DNA of 64,000 bases from Chiua virens (Eukaryota; Basidiomycota; Agaricomycetes; Boletales; Boletaceae). The notes beneath the pieces are model-generated. The model saw only the letters and a list, made by a program, of their open reading frames with translations. It searched no databases and was not told the origin of the DNA. The stretch is from contig JAHNUO010000058.1 of NCBI GenBank assembly GCA_019787685.1, positions 1 through 64,000 of the forward strand, given 5' to 3'. The position numbers and the translations under genes were made by a program. Positions 9,676 to 20,502 of the stretch are shown one piece after another (positions within the stretch are counted from its first letter, which is position 1; the number at the start of each line of letters is the position of its first letter).

Positions 9676-12600
9676 AATGTAGGGTCTGCAAACTGCTTCT
9701 GGGTGTTCATGATGGAACTTCTGCACCAAAGCAGTTGCATTCCTAAGATCTGTGATCTTCTTCCATTCATTCTCCTCTCTGGGGAATCCTTTCCAGGCCA
9801 TGAGGTATTCGATTGTTCCTCGGTGTTCTCAGCTATCAAGGATTTGTTCAATCTTGTGTTCTGGTTGGGTGGTGACAATGATTGGCAGAGGAGGAGGCAT
9901 TGTCTTTTGGGATTCAAAGGTTCCTTTGACATATGGATAAAGAAGGCTTTCATAGAAAACCAGGTGAACTCCTTGCCATTTCTTGTCTAATGCCAGTTCA
10001 TAGGTGGCTTTTCCTACTTTCTTGATGACTTTAAATGGTCCGTATCAACGATCGTCAAGCTTCTTAGAAGGTCACTCGGTTTGGATGTTGGTTGCTTCTA
10101 GAAGTACCAGATCATCTTTCTGGTATTCTTTCGACGGCCATGCTGATTGATCGTAGAACCATTTCATGTCTTCTTTTGCATGGGCCAATGCAAATGAAGC
10201 TACTTCTCTCAACCTCTTCATCTTTTCTATGAACTCCATGGCTGTCTGGTTGTGGATTGGTTTCGGTTCTTTAACAAAGATGGAGAGGGAGTGACTGTAG
10301 TTCAACAGGAACGGAGCATATCCTGTAGAAGACGTGGTTGCATTATTGTGAGCAAATTCTGCCATTGTGAGCCATTCCATCCAGTCGGTTTGTCTGTGAT
10401 TTACATACAACCGGAGGTATTGCTCAATTTCAGTGTTAATTCACTCGGTTTGTCCATCTGTCTGAGGGTGATAAGCTGTTGACGGGTTTCCTTCTATGGA
10501 AAGGCTTTTGTAGAACTCCTTCATGAATGATGATATGAAGTTCAATCCACGATCTGAGATCACTTTCTTAGGAGTGCTGTGGAGTTTGAATACATGTTCC
10601 ACGAAGATCTTGGCGACTCCCATCAGTGTGATGTCTGTGTTGATCAGGAATAACTGGACCATTTTTGAGAATCAGTCTACTATGACAAGGATGCCGTTTT
10701 GTCTGTTAGACTCTGGCAAGGGACTGATTATATCTACTAAGATCGTGTGCCATAGATGACTTGGTATGTCATGAGAGTTCAGGGGTGTCTTGGAACCCAA
10801 ATGCGATACTTTCATTTTCTGGCAATGATCGCAGCCTTTCACATACTTCTTGATATCTTTATACATTGAGGGCCACCAGTATTTTGCCTTTAAGAGGTCT
10901 TTTGTTCTCTTTATTCTGGGGTGTCTGGCGAGAGGATGGTCATGATATTCTTTGATCATCTGATCTCTTGATTTCTCAGGAACATAAACCTTATCCTTCC
11001 AAAGGATCTGGCCATCTTTTTCGAACCAATATTCTTCTCAGGCTTTTGCCTTCTTTACTATTTCTGGTTCAACTTCAAAGGTCATTTCCCTTACAAAGGG
11101 TTTCTCAGCAAGGAGGACGACATTCTTATTGTTGTTATCACCCTTCTTATGGTCTGGCCTTCTGGACAGAGGATCTGCAGGGTTTGACTTCCCAGGTTGA
11201 TGCATGATAGTGAAATGGTAGAGTTGAAGGATCTCTGACCATCTCGCTTGTCAGCAGGAAAGATCTTGTGGTTTCCTGAAGAACTCAAGGTTCTTATGAT
11301 CCATCCAGATTTCAAATGATTCCTTGGCATCAATGAGGTGGTGCCTCCATTCTTTCAGTGCAAAGATTATAGCTAACATTTCCAAGTCCGTGGTGTGGTA
11401 GTTTCTTTTAGTGGCATTAAGGGATTTGGAAATAAAGGCGACAGGGTGGAATATATTGTTGTCTTGCTTCTGAGAGAGAATGGCACCTATGCCTTCTTGG
11501 GATGCATCTGTTTCCACTCAGAATAGTCCATCTGGGGATGGGATGGCAAGGGCAGGCCTGGTCATAATCGCCTCTTTCAGCGACTCAAAGACAATCTGAC
11601 ATTGCTCAGTCCATTTCCATTTGTTCTTTTCTGAGGTAAGTGTGTTCAACAGACGTGCGATTGCAGCAAAGTTCTTTACGAAGTGGCGATAGAAGTTGAG
11701 GAATCTGAGGAAACCTTGCACTTCTGTTCGATTGGTTGGCTGAGGCCAACTTCATACTCTGTCTACTTTCATGGGGTCCATTTTCACTTCTTGGTGCGAT
11801 ACAATCAACCTGAGGTATTTGATTTCTTTTATGTTAAAGTCGCATTTTGAGTGTTTCAGGTACAACTTGTGCTCTTGAAGTCGCTGAAGTACCTGTTGCA
11901 CTACTTTTTTGTGTTCCTCAAGGGTCTTCATGAAGATGATAATGTCATCCATATAGATCAGGATGTGACCTTGATTGATCAAATCTCTGAAGATGGAGTT
12001 CATCATCATTTGAAAGGTCACCGGGGAATTGGTCAACCCAAAGAACATAACAAGTGGTTCAAACAGCCCTTTGTTGGTATGGAAGGTTGCTTTCCATTTG
12101 TCTCCCTCTTTCATTCGAATGTTGTTGTAACCCCACCTAATGTCTAGTTTGGTGAAGTAATTCAAATCTTGGAGCTTGTCAATTAACTCCAAGATTAAGG
12201 GGAGCAGATATCTGTTCTTTACGGTGATAGCGTTAACCTTTCGGTAGTCTTGCACTGGTCTTAATTTGCCGTCTTTCTTCTTGATAAAGAAAAATGGGGA
12301 AGTGAACTGTGACATGGAAGGCCTTATTTTTCCAGCAGTCAGGTTCTCTTTGAGGAATTTATCAAGTTTCTCTTGTTTGGCAGGGGAGAGATTATAAATC
12401 TTTCTGTCGATCTTGTGGTCACCAGGAATCAGTTCGATTGCATGATCCCAGGGGCATCTTGGTGGCAACTCATCATTGATCTTTGGCTTGAATACATCTC
12501 TAAATTGGTGATATGTCTCTGGTATGGTCTCTTTGAAGGTATGGGCATAATGCGATTGCTTGTGTTTAATGTCCATTTCTTGTGCAACTGTCATTTTTGA

Positions 12601-13638
12601 CTTGGCATCGACTGCCAATTCTGCTCCATACTGGTCGATATTAACTGCAAAGATGTGATCACCCTCCTTCCAAGCTTGAGTACACTCCAGGTACTCGTCT
12701 TCTTCTATATCAATCAATCTGGGATATCATGATCTTGGCATGGAAAGTCAATTGTATTTGCTTCCCAGTCAATCATTGGATTGTGCTTCTTAAGCCAATC
12801 ATAACCCAAATAAATCGGGTTGGTGCTGAGATCTGTCACTGCCAGATCAATCTTTTCCTTGTGATCTCCGATTTCCATGAAGATTGTGACGAAGCTACTA
12901 ATGCCTCCAGACGTGTTCATTGTACTGTCGGCATTATAGACAGGAATTGTATGAGGAAGATCTTGTTTAGGGATCTTATATTTTTGCATGTACTTTGTGT
13001 CAATTGAAGATCCAGTGCAACCAGAATTCACTAGGGCGTTTGCTAGGAGATGTGAACCATCCATTGTTTCAATCTTGGCTTTGACATTGAGTTGTCTAAC
13101 CAAGGATCTTGTCAATCTTCTAATGAATTTGGGTTTCTGCTGCAATTCTCATAGTGTTATCATTGCAGCTTCCTCATTTATTTCCTTTACTTCATCAATC
13201 AATTGTCGTGTAACTTCTGGTTTATGCGATTCATATACAAAAGACATTAAATGCTTCTGCGCCCTTTTAGGCTTGTCTATGCACATGTTTCTGATCCATT
13301 TAATTGACCATGGATCAACCGTGTTTAACCACGACAGATGACCAGACACTTCAGCCTCTCTAGGTGCTGCCTCACGTCTTCCTTTTTGCTCAGGCTTTGG
13401 GGGAGTGCTAGGTGCTACAACCTCCTTCTCCTGAGTTCGCTTTCCTTTCTTGTCAGGTAATGGACAATCTCTTTTCAAGATCGTTTTGATGATTGGTGTT
13501 TTCTCATTCTTATTGCAGACCTTGTTAGACTTGTCGTTTTCAATAGATAAAATTTCAAAATGATTCTTGTGACAAGTATCTAACTTTGGAATAGGAGAAG
13601 CTACAGGTCTAGCTAATGCTTCTCTTTGACAAAATCCT
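9676..13638 (-). pseudogene. pol: Outer element pol: protease-RT-RNaseH-integrase-chromodomain
   Basis: Polymerase of the outer element. Protease 12.7-13.1 kb has NSGCTGSS where the family has Asp-Ser-Gly. RT 11.75-12.7 kb keeps an intact YMDD box. RNase H (ETDASQEGIGAILSQ) is near 11.5 kb, integrase HHCC finger (HPRIKR, CDHCQK) near 10.9 kb and DDE core (ISDRGLNFISSF, DGQTE) near 10.5 kb. A chromodomain-like tail (MAWKGFPREENEW) lies at 9.7-9.85 kb, interrupted by the inner element and continuing at 2343. In-frame TGA occurs at 10441, 10672, 11038, 11251, 11518, 11752 and 13149 (lowest coordinate of each). A one-base deletion near 12720 changes frame between protease and RT. The pol frame is -1 relative to gag. 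Confidence 0.88.
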
Positions 13639-14894
13639 TCTCTAAGTCCGCAATTTTGGAAACCAACTTATCTTGCATGTAGTATGATATTGTCTGCCCC
13701 CTTATCACCAGCTCCCAGGCTTGTCTTGGTTGTTGAAGTCCGATATGCTTCTGACATGGCCAGGGATCTCTGCAGGTGAAGCACTTTCCCTCTGCTCGAG
13801 CCTTGCCAATGTCCATTGGGGCTCCCTGTCCTCTGAAGGTACCAGTGGCGTTGGAGTGAGGTACTGCCAGCTGGGAAGAAGTTGAAGCAACAGGCTTTGC
13901 TGGCACAGTGGGTCTAGCAGGTTGCCAGGGTTGGTAACGATGGTACTGCGGTGTTGTTCCTTTCCTATTCTCAATCTCCTTCAGGGTTATGTCTGCAGTG
14001 ATCAGGGCAGACTCCCATTTGCTGAATGTTGGATTTTTGTCCATCAGCAGCTGATAATTGGAGTGCTCTACTAGCTCCACAACTTCGTTCTTGATTCCCT
14101 TTCAGGCGATCAAGATCAACTGCCAGGTGTGTGTCTTGACGTCCCATTTGGCTTTGATCACTAGGTGCCTCGTTTGCATGAAGTAATCTTCCACCGCTTC
14201 TTTCTTCAACAGATCCTGCTTCAGGACCTGGAGTTTCTCTTCCACCTGGCGGACTATATTTGCTGGTTGGAAAGCAGCAATGATTCTCGATTCAAATTGC
14301 TTGTATGTGTTGTGGTTCAGCCCTTCCTGTTTGATATAAAAGTCAGCGAAGTGTCCCACAGCATTGTTTCCCTTCATGTAGGACAATATGATAATTATCT
14401 TTTCCCTGGAGCTCGGCTCTATGTTGAACCCTGAGAAATAGAACTGTCCGATATCACTGGATGAACTTTTCCTTTTTGCCATTGAAGGGCTCAGGCTTTG
14501 CAGCAATCAACTTTCCTAAGGAATGCGAAGGTTCCCGGAAGGATTCTGCTGCCCCTCTACCTTTGGGCTGTGGTTCTTTCCAGATGTAATTGTCCAGGTT
14601 CAGACAATCATCATCTTTGATCGTTGTGATGTATGGTACAGGTGGTGGGTTGATATCACTGTTCATATAACTTCAGTGCCACATCTTGTAGAGAAGAAGG
14701 AAATCCTTCAGGTCTTTGGCTACTGCTCCCAGGCAAAGAGACTGGGGCGGGGGGATCTTTGGGGTTGACGTATCCATTTCGAGCTCCTCAACATTTACAG
14801 CCGGCTGGGGAACAGGAGTGTGGATAGTTCCTGCACGAGAAGGCACATGACTTGCGGGTCTGGAATACGGAGAGGTTGGATCAATGTAAGACAT
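13613..14894 (-). pseudogene. gag: Outer element gag
   Basis: Gag of the outer element, ATG at 14894 and stop TAG at 13613-13615. It has a Pro/Ser-rich N-terminus, then the retrotransposon gag core (PEPFNGKKEKF, LSYMKGNNAVGHFADFY) and a C-terminal region with one short Cys/His cluster (CFTCRDPWPCQKH), a possible degenerate zinc knuckle. TGA codons interrupt it at 14102, 14454 and 14673 (lowest coordinates), and a one-base indel lies near 14455. The codons just before the stop contain G-GAT-TTT (13631-13637), one base away from a canonical -1 heptamer, and the -1 frame is the one that leads into protease. Confidence 0.8.
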
Positions 14895-14896
14895 AT

Positions 14897-15735
14897 TTAT
14901 CTATTACCTGGTCTAGGCTTGGTGTGATAGATTGGGACTTGGGGAAATGGGAGTAAGTGGTCGATGAGGATTTGCAGGTTAGCCTCCGATGAGTTGTGGA
15001 GGAACTTTCTGAGGGCCTGGAGATGATGGAAGTAGACGTTGAACTGTAAAAGGAGTTCTCGGTCCAGGACAATGAGTTTAAGCCTTTCAAAGGAGACTTG
15101 GCCGGAATTTTCGGTGATGCGGGTGTAGGGTTCTGCATGGGTATACCCATGGGTATCAGAGCTCATACCCATACCCATACCCACCAAAAACCCATACCCA
15201 TGGGTTTAGTAGTACCAAGCCTAAACTATAGACTAAACCTTGTTCTAAACATCATATCTATACTCATTCTGTTATCTTATACCTTATTCTAACTTAGCTA
15301 AACCTCACTCACTCATGGTAAGCCATCATCATCATCACCCTCACCTTGCTATGGACCCACTGTACCCACAGCATGGGTATAGGCATCCAAAGTCCAACCC
15401 ATACATACCCATACCCATGGGTATAAAACCCACAACCCACATGGGTTACCCATACCCACGCAGATCCCTATGTGGGTGTATTGAACTAGAAGACCAGGGA
15501 AGGCCTCGAATTTGACTAGCTTGTGGTGAGGAATGGTAGGATGGGGTTTAAGGTGCATGAGAAGACAGCAATGCCTTGGGAGTGGAATCTTGCTTTGACT
15601 GCTCTGTGATGGTGGAGGTGGAAAAGGCTGGCAGCTGTGATAACTCAACAACCACTGCCAGGGAGGAACTGGGGTACACTCTTTACTTGAAGAGGAGGGC
15701 AATAACTGTATCCCTTCTACAGTGAATGTTATCAA
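14897..15735 (-). pseudogene. Leader reading frame upstream of outer gag, split by a MITE
   Basis: A frame of about 164 codons once the MITE (15126-15470) and its duplication are removed. It begins near 15735 (TTG; no in-frame ATG at its start), runs through a Pro/Ser-rich part, crosses the MITE site in frame (LVQYTRITENSG) and ends in a Leu-rich segment (DRELLLQFNVYFHHLQALRK). Its TAA (14897-14899) lies two bases before the gag ATG, the same spacing as in the inner element. The outer leader is ATG-free for about 390 nt after the predicted transcript start but not throughout. Function unknown; parallel placement with the inner leader ORFs is the main reason to list it. Confidence 0.45.
15126..15470. 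mobile_element. hAT-type MITE with hexamer-rich ends
   Basis: A 345-bp insertion with imperfect terminal inverted repeats (left TAGGGTTCTGCATGGGTAT, right end reading TAGGGATCTGCGTGGGTAT on the other strand). It is flanked by an 8-bp duplication, TGCGGGTG (15118-15125) and TGTGGGTG (15471-15478), which differ by one CpG transition. Both ends are rich in the hexamer CCCATA/TATGGG. There is no coding capacity. The 8-bp duplication and TAGGG ends point to the hAT superfamily. Confidence 0.75.
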
Positions 15736-16151
15736 TTCATTCTATGTAGCAGCCTCTAGCGCTCTGCTAATATGCCCACTAGTGCTCTATGTGGAAAGCA
15801 ACATTATCCGATTTTAAACCTGGACTAAGGTTATGCATAGCACGAAAGCTACTTCTATCTGAATATCCGGTGATATGCCAGGAGAATTCTGATCCTCTGC
15901 AGTGGGCAATTCAAACAGAAAACTGGGTTGGATGACGGAGCGACTTGCAGGGGTGAAGATATGGGCAAGTGTAGTAGGCGGTAAGGGATGCAGTTCGGGT
16001 TTTGCCGAGTGGCGCAGCGGGAAGAGGATAGAAGTGAGTAGAGGTTTGAATGATGATAGATCTACCGAAGTCAAAGTGACCTCGAATAGGCAAAGAAGAA
16101 GTAATGGAATGGAGAAAGTGTCAGGGGATGAAGTATCCAGTGACGGAAGGA

Positions 16152-16162
16152 AGTCTTGAAAT
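16152..16162 (-). other. Self-priming primer-binding site, outer element
   Basis: Two bases after the LTR the minus strand reads ATTTCAAGACT, the exact complement of AGTCTTGAAAT in the LTR (16216-16226). That LTR segment starts 35 nt after the TATA-like box at 16254-16261. This is the same geometry as in the inner element with an unrelated sequence. Confidence 0.8.
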
Positions 16163-16253
16163 AATGTGAGGAAACTAATAAGGACTGTCTCTATATCAGA
16201 AGCGAAGTGCTTAAGATTTCAAGACTAAGGAAATGATACAGGAAACTATACTA

Positions 16254-16261
16254 CTTATATA
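16254..16261 (-). promoter_or_regulatory. TATA box of the outer element's 5' LTR
   Basis: Minus-strand TATATAAG, 35 nt from the predicted transcript start at 16226, which is the first base of the primer-complementary segment. Confidence 0.6.
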
Positions 16262-16453
16262 CTGTACTCGAAGTAAGCATGGACCAACCTAATATAATGG
16301 GAATTCCTATAGAAAGGAATTATTGGAGAAGGGGAATGTTAAGGGTATGACAACAGTATGTTGCAATCATTCATGAGTGTTCTATACTATTCTATAGAAT
16401 ATATAAGCAATGATGTGACTCTGTTCTCAAGGGATTAGGGTATTCAGGATATG

Positions 16454-18042
16454 TACAGTGGCTCAAACAACTGTCCCAATGTTTGCATGTTTTTCACTAA
16501 ATGCAATAAAACGCGGTAACCACTAAACCTTACCCAAACCTGTGGGAATATGAAATATAGTACCTACTCCTGGCTTTCTATTGGACCAAAGGTCAAAGGA
16601 TTTGAATAAGATTTGATGACGTGGCAATCATTTCAAAATGATCACTCATTGGGACAGTTCTTTGACTTTAAGTTTGGATTACATATATTGACCCTAACAT
16701 GTTGGAAAGTACTTACATACATTTGATAATGGTTCTATTATGTTATGTTTATGTAACTATCATCAGCTAGCACCATATAAACCCCACCATTTCATAGTAA
16801 CTTTCCTATCATCATTATGAAACCTATCTCTAGCTCTTAAGGGACAATAATGTCTCCTTCCCTTTCCTTAAGCTTTCTCCCAGGAAAATAACCTCTAAAA
16901 CTGGTCTGGGCAAGTCTATAGTGTCTAGGGTCCTTCAGGAAATCCAACTAGACAACACTAAACATCTTGGTGGTCACCCTTTAAAGTTTTCATTTACCAG
17001 CAAAAGGGCTATTGTACAATAGATCATTACTGGCAAGGCCAAAAATGCTGTTCAGCTCACTATACTTATAAATACCATTATTGATACTCCTCTCTACCCT
17101 CAGACAGCCAAAAATACTCTCAAGGAAGCCTCTTTGAAAGCTGTGGTAGAGAACAAAAACCTCTTCTCTTCAAGAGTCACCAAAAAGGATGGTTGGACTA
17201 TGCTTTCCAATACTAGCATTGGACTGTGGAGGGTGGGAAAAGGGTTGTATAGTTAAATGAGACTAAAGTCAATAGGATTAGGTCATACAAACAAGAGTAT
17301 GTGTGGAAAAAGGTGGGAGAGTAGTTGATTGCTAGGGTACAGTCAAGCATAGAGGAGGCTATGGGCCTATATAGGATAGAATGGAGTGGGAGTTTAGAGT
17401 GAGATGTACAGAAGGATGGATGCTGAGCATTATGTGACAATCTCACAGCAGGGGTTGCTGGAAAACATTGAAGAATTTTAAATTTCAGAAGGTGATATCA
17501 TTTTGCAATAAGATAATGATCCTGAACATACCTCTAAAAGAGTTCAGACCTGGGTCAAAGATCAAGAGATTGGATCTTTAGATTGGCCTGCACAGTCTCT
17601 AGACCTTACTTCCTTTGAACATACCTGAAATCATCTCAAAAAATGACTTTCAGCTTATAAAGGTGCCCCTAAAGGAGTTTATCATTTATAGGAGAGGTTA
17701 GTAGAGGAGTGGGGGAATATTTGTGCAGAATAGCATCAGAAATGGATTAAAAGCATGCATAGAAGGCTTGAAGCTGTTACCAAGGCCAAAGGAGGTCATA
17801 CCAAATAATAATACTTACATTTATACAAAGTCAAAAAACTGTCCCAATGAGTGATCATTTTGAAATGATTGCCATGTTATCAAATCTTATTCAAATTCTT
17901 TGACCCTTGGTCCAATAGAGAGCCAGGAGTAGGTACTATATTTCATATTCCCATAGGTTTGGGTAAGGTTTAGTGGTTACCGCGTTTTATTGCATTTAGT
18001 GAACAACATGCAAACATTGGGACAGTTGTTTGAGCCACTGTA
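16454..18042 (+). mobile_element. Tc1-type DNA transposon with long terminal inverted repeats
   Basis: An element from 16456 to 18040 flanked by TA on each side (16454-16455, 18041-18042), inserted in the outer LTR. Its ends are inverted repeats of roughly 215 bp (about 16456-16672 and 17827-18040), starting CAGTGGCTCAAACAACTGTC. The repeats end in inner copies of the ACTGTCCCAATG motif. It encodes a decayed Tc1 transposase in the plus orientation. Confidence 0.92.
16850..17808 (+). pseudogene. Decayed Tc1 transposase
   Basis: Reading from ATG 16850 to TAA 17806-17808 in shifting frames gives a Tc1/mariner DDE transposase. The N-terminal helix-turn-helix part contains KTGLGKSIVSRVLQEIQLD. 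The C-terminal half has the family signature QQDNDPEHTSKRVQTW followed by LDWPAQSLDLTSFEHTW, the second catalytic Asp and the region of the last acidic residue. Several stops and shifts interrupt the middle third, where the first catalytic Asp should be. Length is close to the roughly 330 residues usual for the family. The copy cannot make active enzyme, although its TIRs look intact enough to be mobilised in trans. Confidence 0.88.
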
Positions 18043-18062
18043 ATTGTGGTTCTGACAGAAAC

Positions 18063-18808
18063 ATACCCGCATTGTTGCTTGTGTGTGGACCAGAGTACTA
18101 TATAATGCAGGCAGTCCATGCCAGCAGTGGTAAAAAGCACCAGTCCTTACTAGCTGAGGAAATGGTACATCATACCACAAACTACCTACATATGTACCTG
18201 TAATAGGTCAGTCACCACCTCTACCCCATAGACCCTCAGGCCTTACTACTAGGCCTCACTCCTCAATTTTAGAAACATGGACTCTTCCCAAGTCAAATCT
18301 GAGACCATATATGCCCTTGCCTCTGTGACATAAGCTGACCAAGATGATTTATGTGAATGTGGATGCATCTGGCTCTGACATCAAACAATGAGCAAATCTC
18401 TGATGCTGATGAACAGTGAAGAATGTGTATGAAGGCAGGTGGGCAGTACTTTTTGTTCTGTTTGTGTGCATGATGGACATGATGACTGAAGTACTGACCA
18501 TTGATCTAATGGCAAGCTCTGTGTAATGATACACTTCGTGTCTTGTATAGTACTATGTATAATAAATTGTCAACATTTCTTCATTTTGCATGAGAGTCAA
18601 TACTTATGTAAATTAGGTCATGGCAAACTATTTCAGGAATGCACTGCCACTTCTGGCTTATCCCAAGGTGCCATGTCCCCTTGTCTGTGGCTCATATCCT
18701 CACTCACTTGTCCCATGAGTTGCCACATGAGGCCTAGGGTCTGAGCAGTGGCACACATTCAGGAGGATATTGTTACAGCAGTGTTAGGTTCATCAGAGTC
18801 TGTGATGT
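18063..18808. other. AT-rich non-coding DNA
   Basis: CpG-poor sequence to the right of the outer element, with no convincing open frame. The base composition matches the other decayed repeats of 18-31 kb. Confidence 0.5.
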
Positions 18809-19030
18809 TCATCTAGCCCTTTGTAGTCCACTTCTTGTGAACATAGGCCAGGTCTCCTAATGACTAATTTCAAGAAAGGGACAATGCTTCTTGGCTATAG
18901 CTTTTATATCTGATAAGCTTTTTCAAGTCAAAGTGCACAATATCATAATAAAGGGAATGTTTAGTGACATTTAAGAGTATTTTGATGATGTTGGTCAGTA
19001 TTTTCCATCTTACAAATTGATATTCACATG
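18809..19030. repeat. Direct repeat copy 1 (partner at 20132)
   Basis: About 215 bp beginning GTTCATCTAGCCCT and ending near CATCTTACAAATTGA, repeated in the same orientation at 20132-20347 with scattered mostly transition differences. Not matched to a known family. Confidence 0.75.
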
Positions 19031-19547
19031 GCCCTACAGGCAAACCTGGACCTCATTGATAGTAGTTGTAAGGTTTATTGTGATAAGTATATTCAAAAGT
19101 GCCAGTGAATAGTGGAGGCAAGACAAAAAAAAGTAAGGCCAATAATAGAAGTGAAGAAAAAGAAACAAAAATCCTGAATCAGTTGAAATGCAGTCTGAGT
19201 GATGGACATCCATAATGTCTTGTTGGGATAGGTCATGGATGAGGTAATCTTGTTTAAGGCCAAAATGGCATATTGAAATGAGTCTTGTTGAGTGATGACT
19301 TGTCAACAACACAGACAAACCATCTCTCTTTATTGCATTGTATAACATGTGTTATCACATTTTCAATGTTGTGGAAGAGTATGAGTTGTAGCTTCAGGGT
19401 GAGCAACAAAAACCAAACAATCATATGTGAACATTGATTGCCTGCAATCTTTGTTAATCCCTCCAATGACACCTACAGTGACTCCAAAAACCATTGCAAT
19501 AACTAAACTTAACACAATGCACAAAGTGCACTGCAAACTTTAATTTG

Positions 19548-19722
19548 AGACATAGGATCTCATATTTACCAGTGAATATTTGGTCTTGTTTGGTGCTACA
19601 AACAAAGATATACATGACTACATTATATCTGAGTTTGAAAATCTTCGCACACTGTGTGACTTCATGCTTACATCACCATAAGATGTCTTTCTCCCCTTAG
19701 GAGAGTAATCAAGCTCTCTTGA
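19548..19722. repeat. Left arm of a large inverted repeat
   Basis: About 175 bp whose reverse complement occurs at 20503-20682 (shared words include GGATCTCATATTTACC and GATGTCTTTCTCCCCTTAGG). The two arms bracket about 0.8 kb. This is the layout of a non-autonomous DNA transposon with long TIRs, although the exact termini and target duplication are not clear. Confidence 0.7.
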
Positions 19723-20131
19723 GATGCTGCCAAGGCTATTCAAAGGAGTTTGGGTTCAGAGAATGTATAGACCATGTCACAGACCCACATCAGCACTTAT
19801 TATGCCATTGCTGGATCTTTTAAAAGGATACTTGACATTATTATCTTGTTGAAAAATGCTATTAATGAAATTCCACCTATAATATTTTATGGTATGCTAT
19901 AACTCATCCTTCAAAATCTGAATGAAAATATGACCATTGATCATACCCTGTGTTTTGGAAGCATATCCAAATCTCTATCAAGTGATACAGCTTCATATCA
20001 TGAAGAAAAGACTCCTAAACATTATTGCTTCTATTGCTAGTCTATTACTACAGCCTCTGACATGGTTTTTTATATAATGATATGCTCTTTTCTTATCCTA
20101 GGTAATCATTCTGACATATTCAGAGTATGTT

Positions 20132-20347
20132 ATGTTCATCTAGCCCTCTGTAGTCCTCTTCTTGTGAGCATAGACCAGGTCTCCTAATGAGTAATTCCAA
20201 GAAAGGGTCAATGTTTCTTGGCTACAATTTGTATATCAAGGATTTTCAAGTTAAAGTGAACAGTATGATAATACATGGAATGTTTAGTGACATTGAAGAC
20301 TATTTTAATGATGTTGGACAGTATGTTCCATCTTACAAATTGACATA
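20132..20347. repeat. Direct repeat copy 2 (partner at 18809)
   Basis: Same orientation as 18809-19030. It lies between the arms of the 19548/20682 inverted repeat, whereas copy 1 lies outside it. Confidence 0.75.
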
Positions 20348-20502
20348 AAATAATGAACACAACAAGTGTAGTAGAAGAAAGTTTGAATACATGACCACCA
20401 ATGGACTTTATGAGGTCTGGATACCCTGGGAGATCACACCAGCATATGAATAAGTAATGAGACCTATGCCTACTCCGTCAGTATCCTGAGAATATGGTTA
20501 GA

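Larger units (their letters stand above)
2344..9680 (-). mobile_element. Inner Ty3/gypsy chromovirus, complete, nested
   Basis: A structurally complete minus-strand retrotransposon with 432-bp LTRs at 2349-2780 and 9244-9675, flanked by the 5-bp duplication AATGT (2344-2348 and 9676-9680) inside the outer element's pol. The order 5' to 3' is LTR, primer-binding site, leader ORF1, ORF2, gag, pol (protease, RT, RNase H, integrase, chromodomain), polypurine tract, LTR. By eye the LTRs differ at about four transitions, several of them CpG changes, so the insertion is fairly young. It is disabled by an RT active-site change, three TGA stops, two one-base frameshifts and an inverted solo LTR at 5467-5899. 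It belongs to a different family from its host. Confidence 0.93.
16165..18057 (-). repeat. 5' LTR of outer element, split by a Tc1 insertion
   Basis: The LTR occupies 16165-16455 and 18043-18057 and is interrupted by the Tc1 element at a TA dinucleotide. The joined length is 306 bp, matching 1844-2149. The minus strand carries TATATAAG (16254-16261). Confidence 0.9.
1839..18062 (-). mobile_element. Outer Ty3/gypsy chromovirus with nested insertions
   Basis: An LTR retrotransposon on the minus strand, bounded by the 5-bp target duplication GAAAC (1839-1843 and 18058-18062). The 3' LTR is 1844-2149. The 5' LTR is 16165-16455 plus 18043-18057; with the Tc1 insertion removed both LTRs are 306 bp. 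Gag, protease, reverse transcriptase, RNase H, integrase and a chromodomain-like tail follow in the usual Ty3 order. It is interrupted by a second retrotransposon (2349-9675, with its AATGT duplication), a hAT-type MITE (15126-15470) and a Tc1 element (16456-18040). The coding parts carry ten TGA stops and at least two frameshifts, so this copy is dead. Subtracting insertions, the element is roughly 7 kb. Confidence 0.9.

Noticed and set aside
3203..14675. UGA read as tryptophan (alternative code) because all stops are TGA
   Set aside because: Many of the positions are Arg in the family, CGA to TGA is a CpG transition, and nuclear genes in the window (for example RPL37 and OPI1) use TGA as a normal stop.
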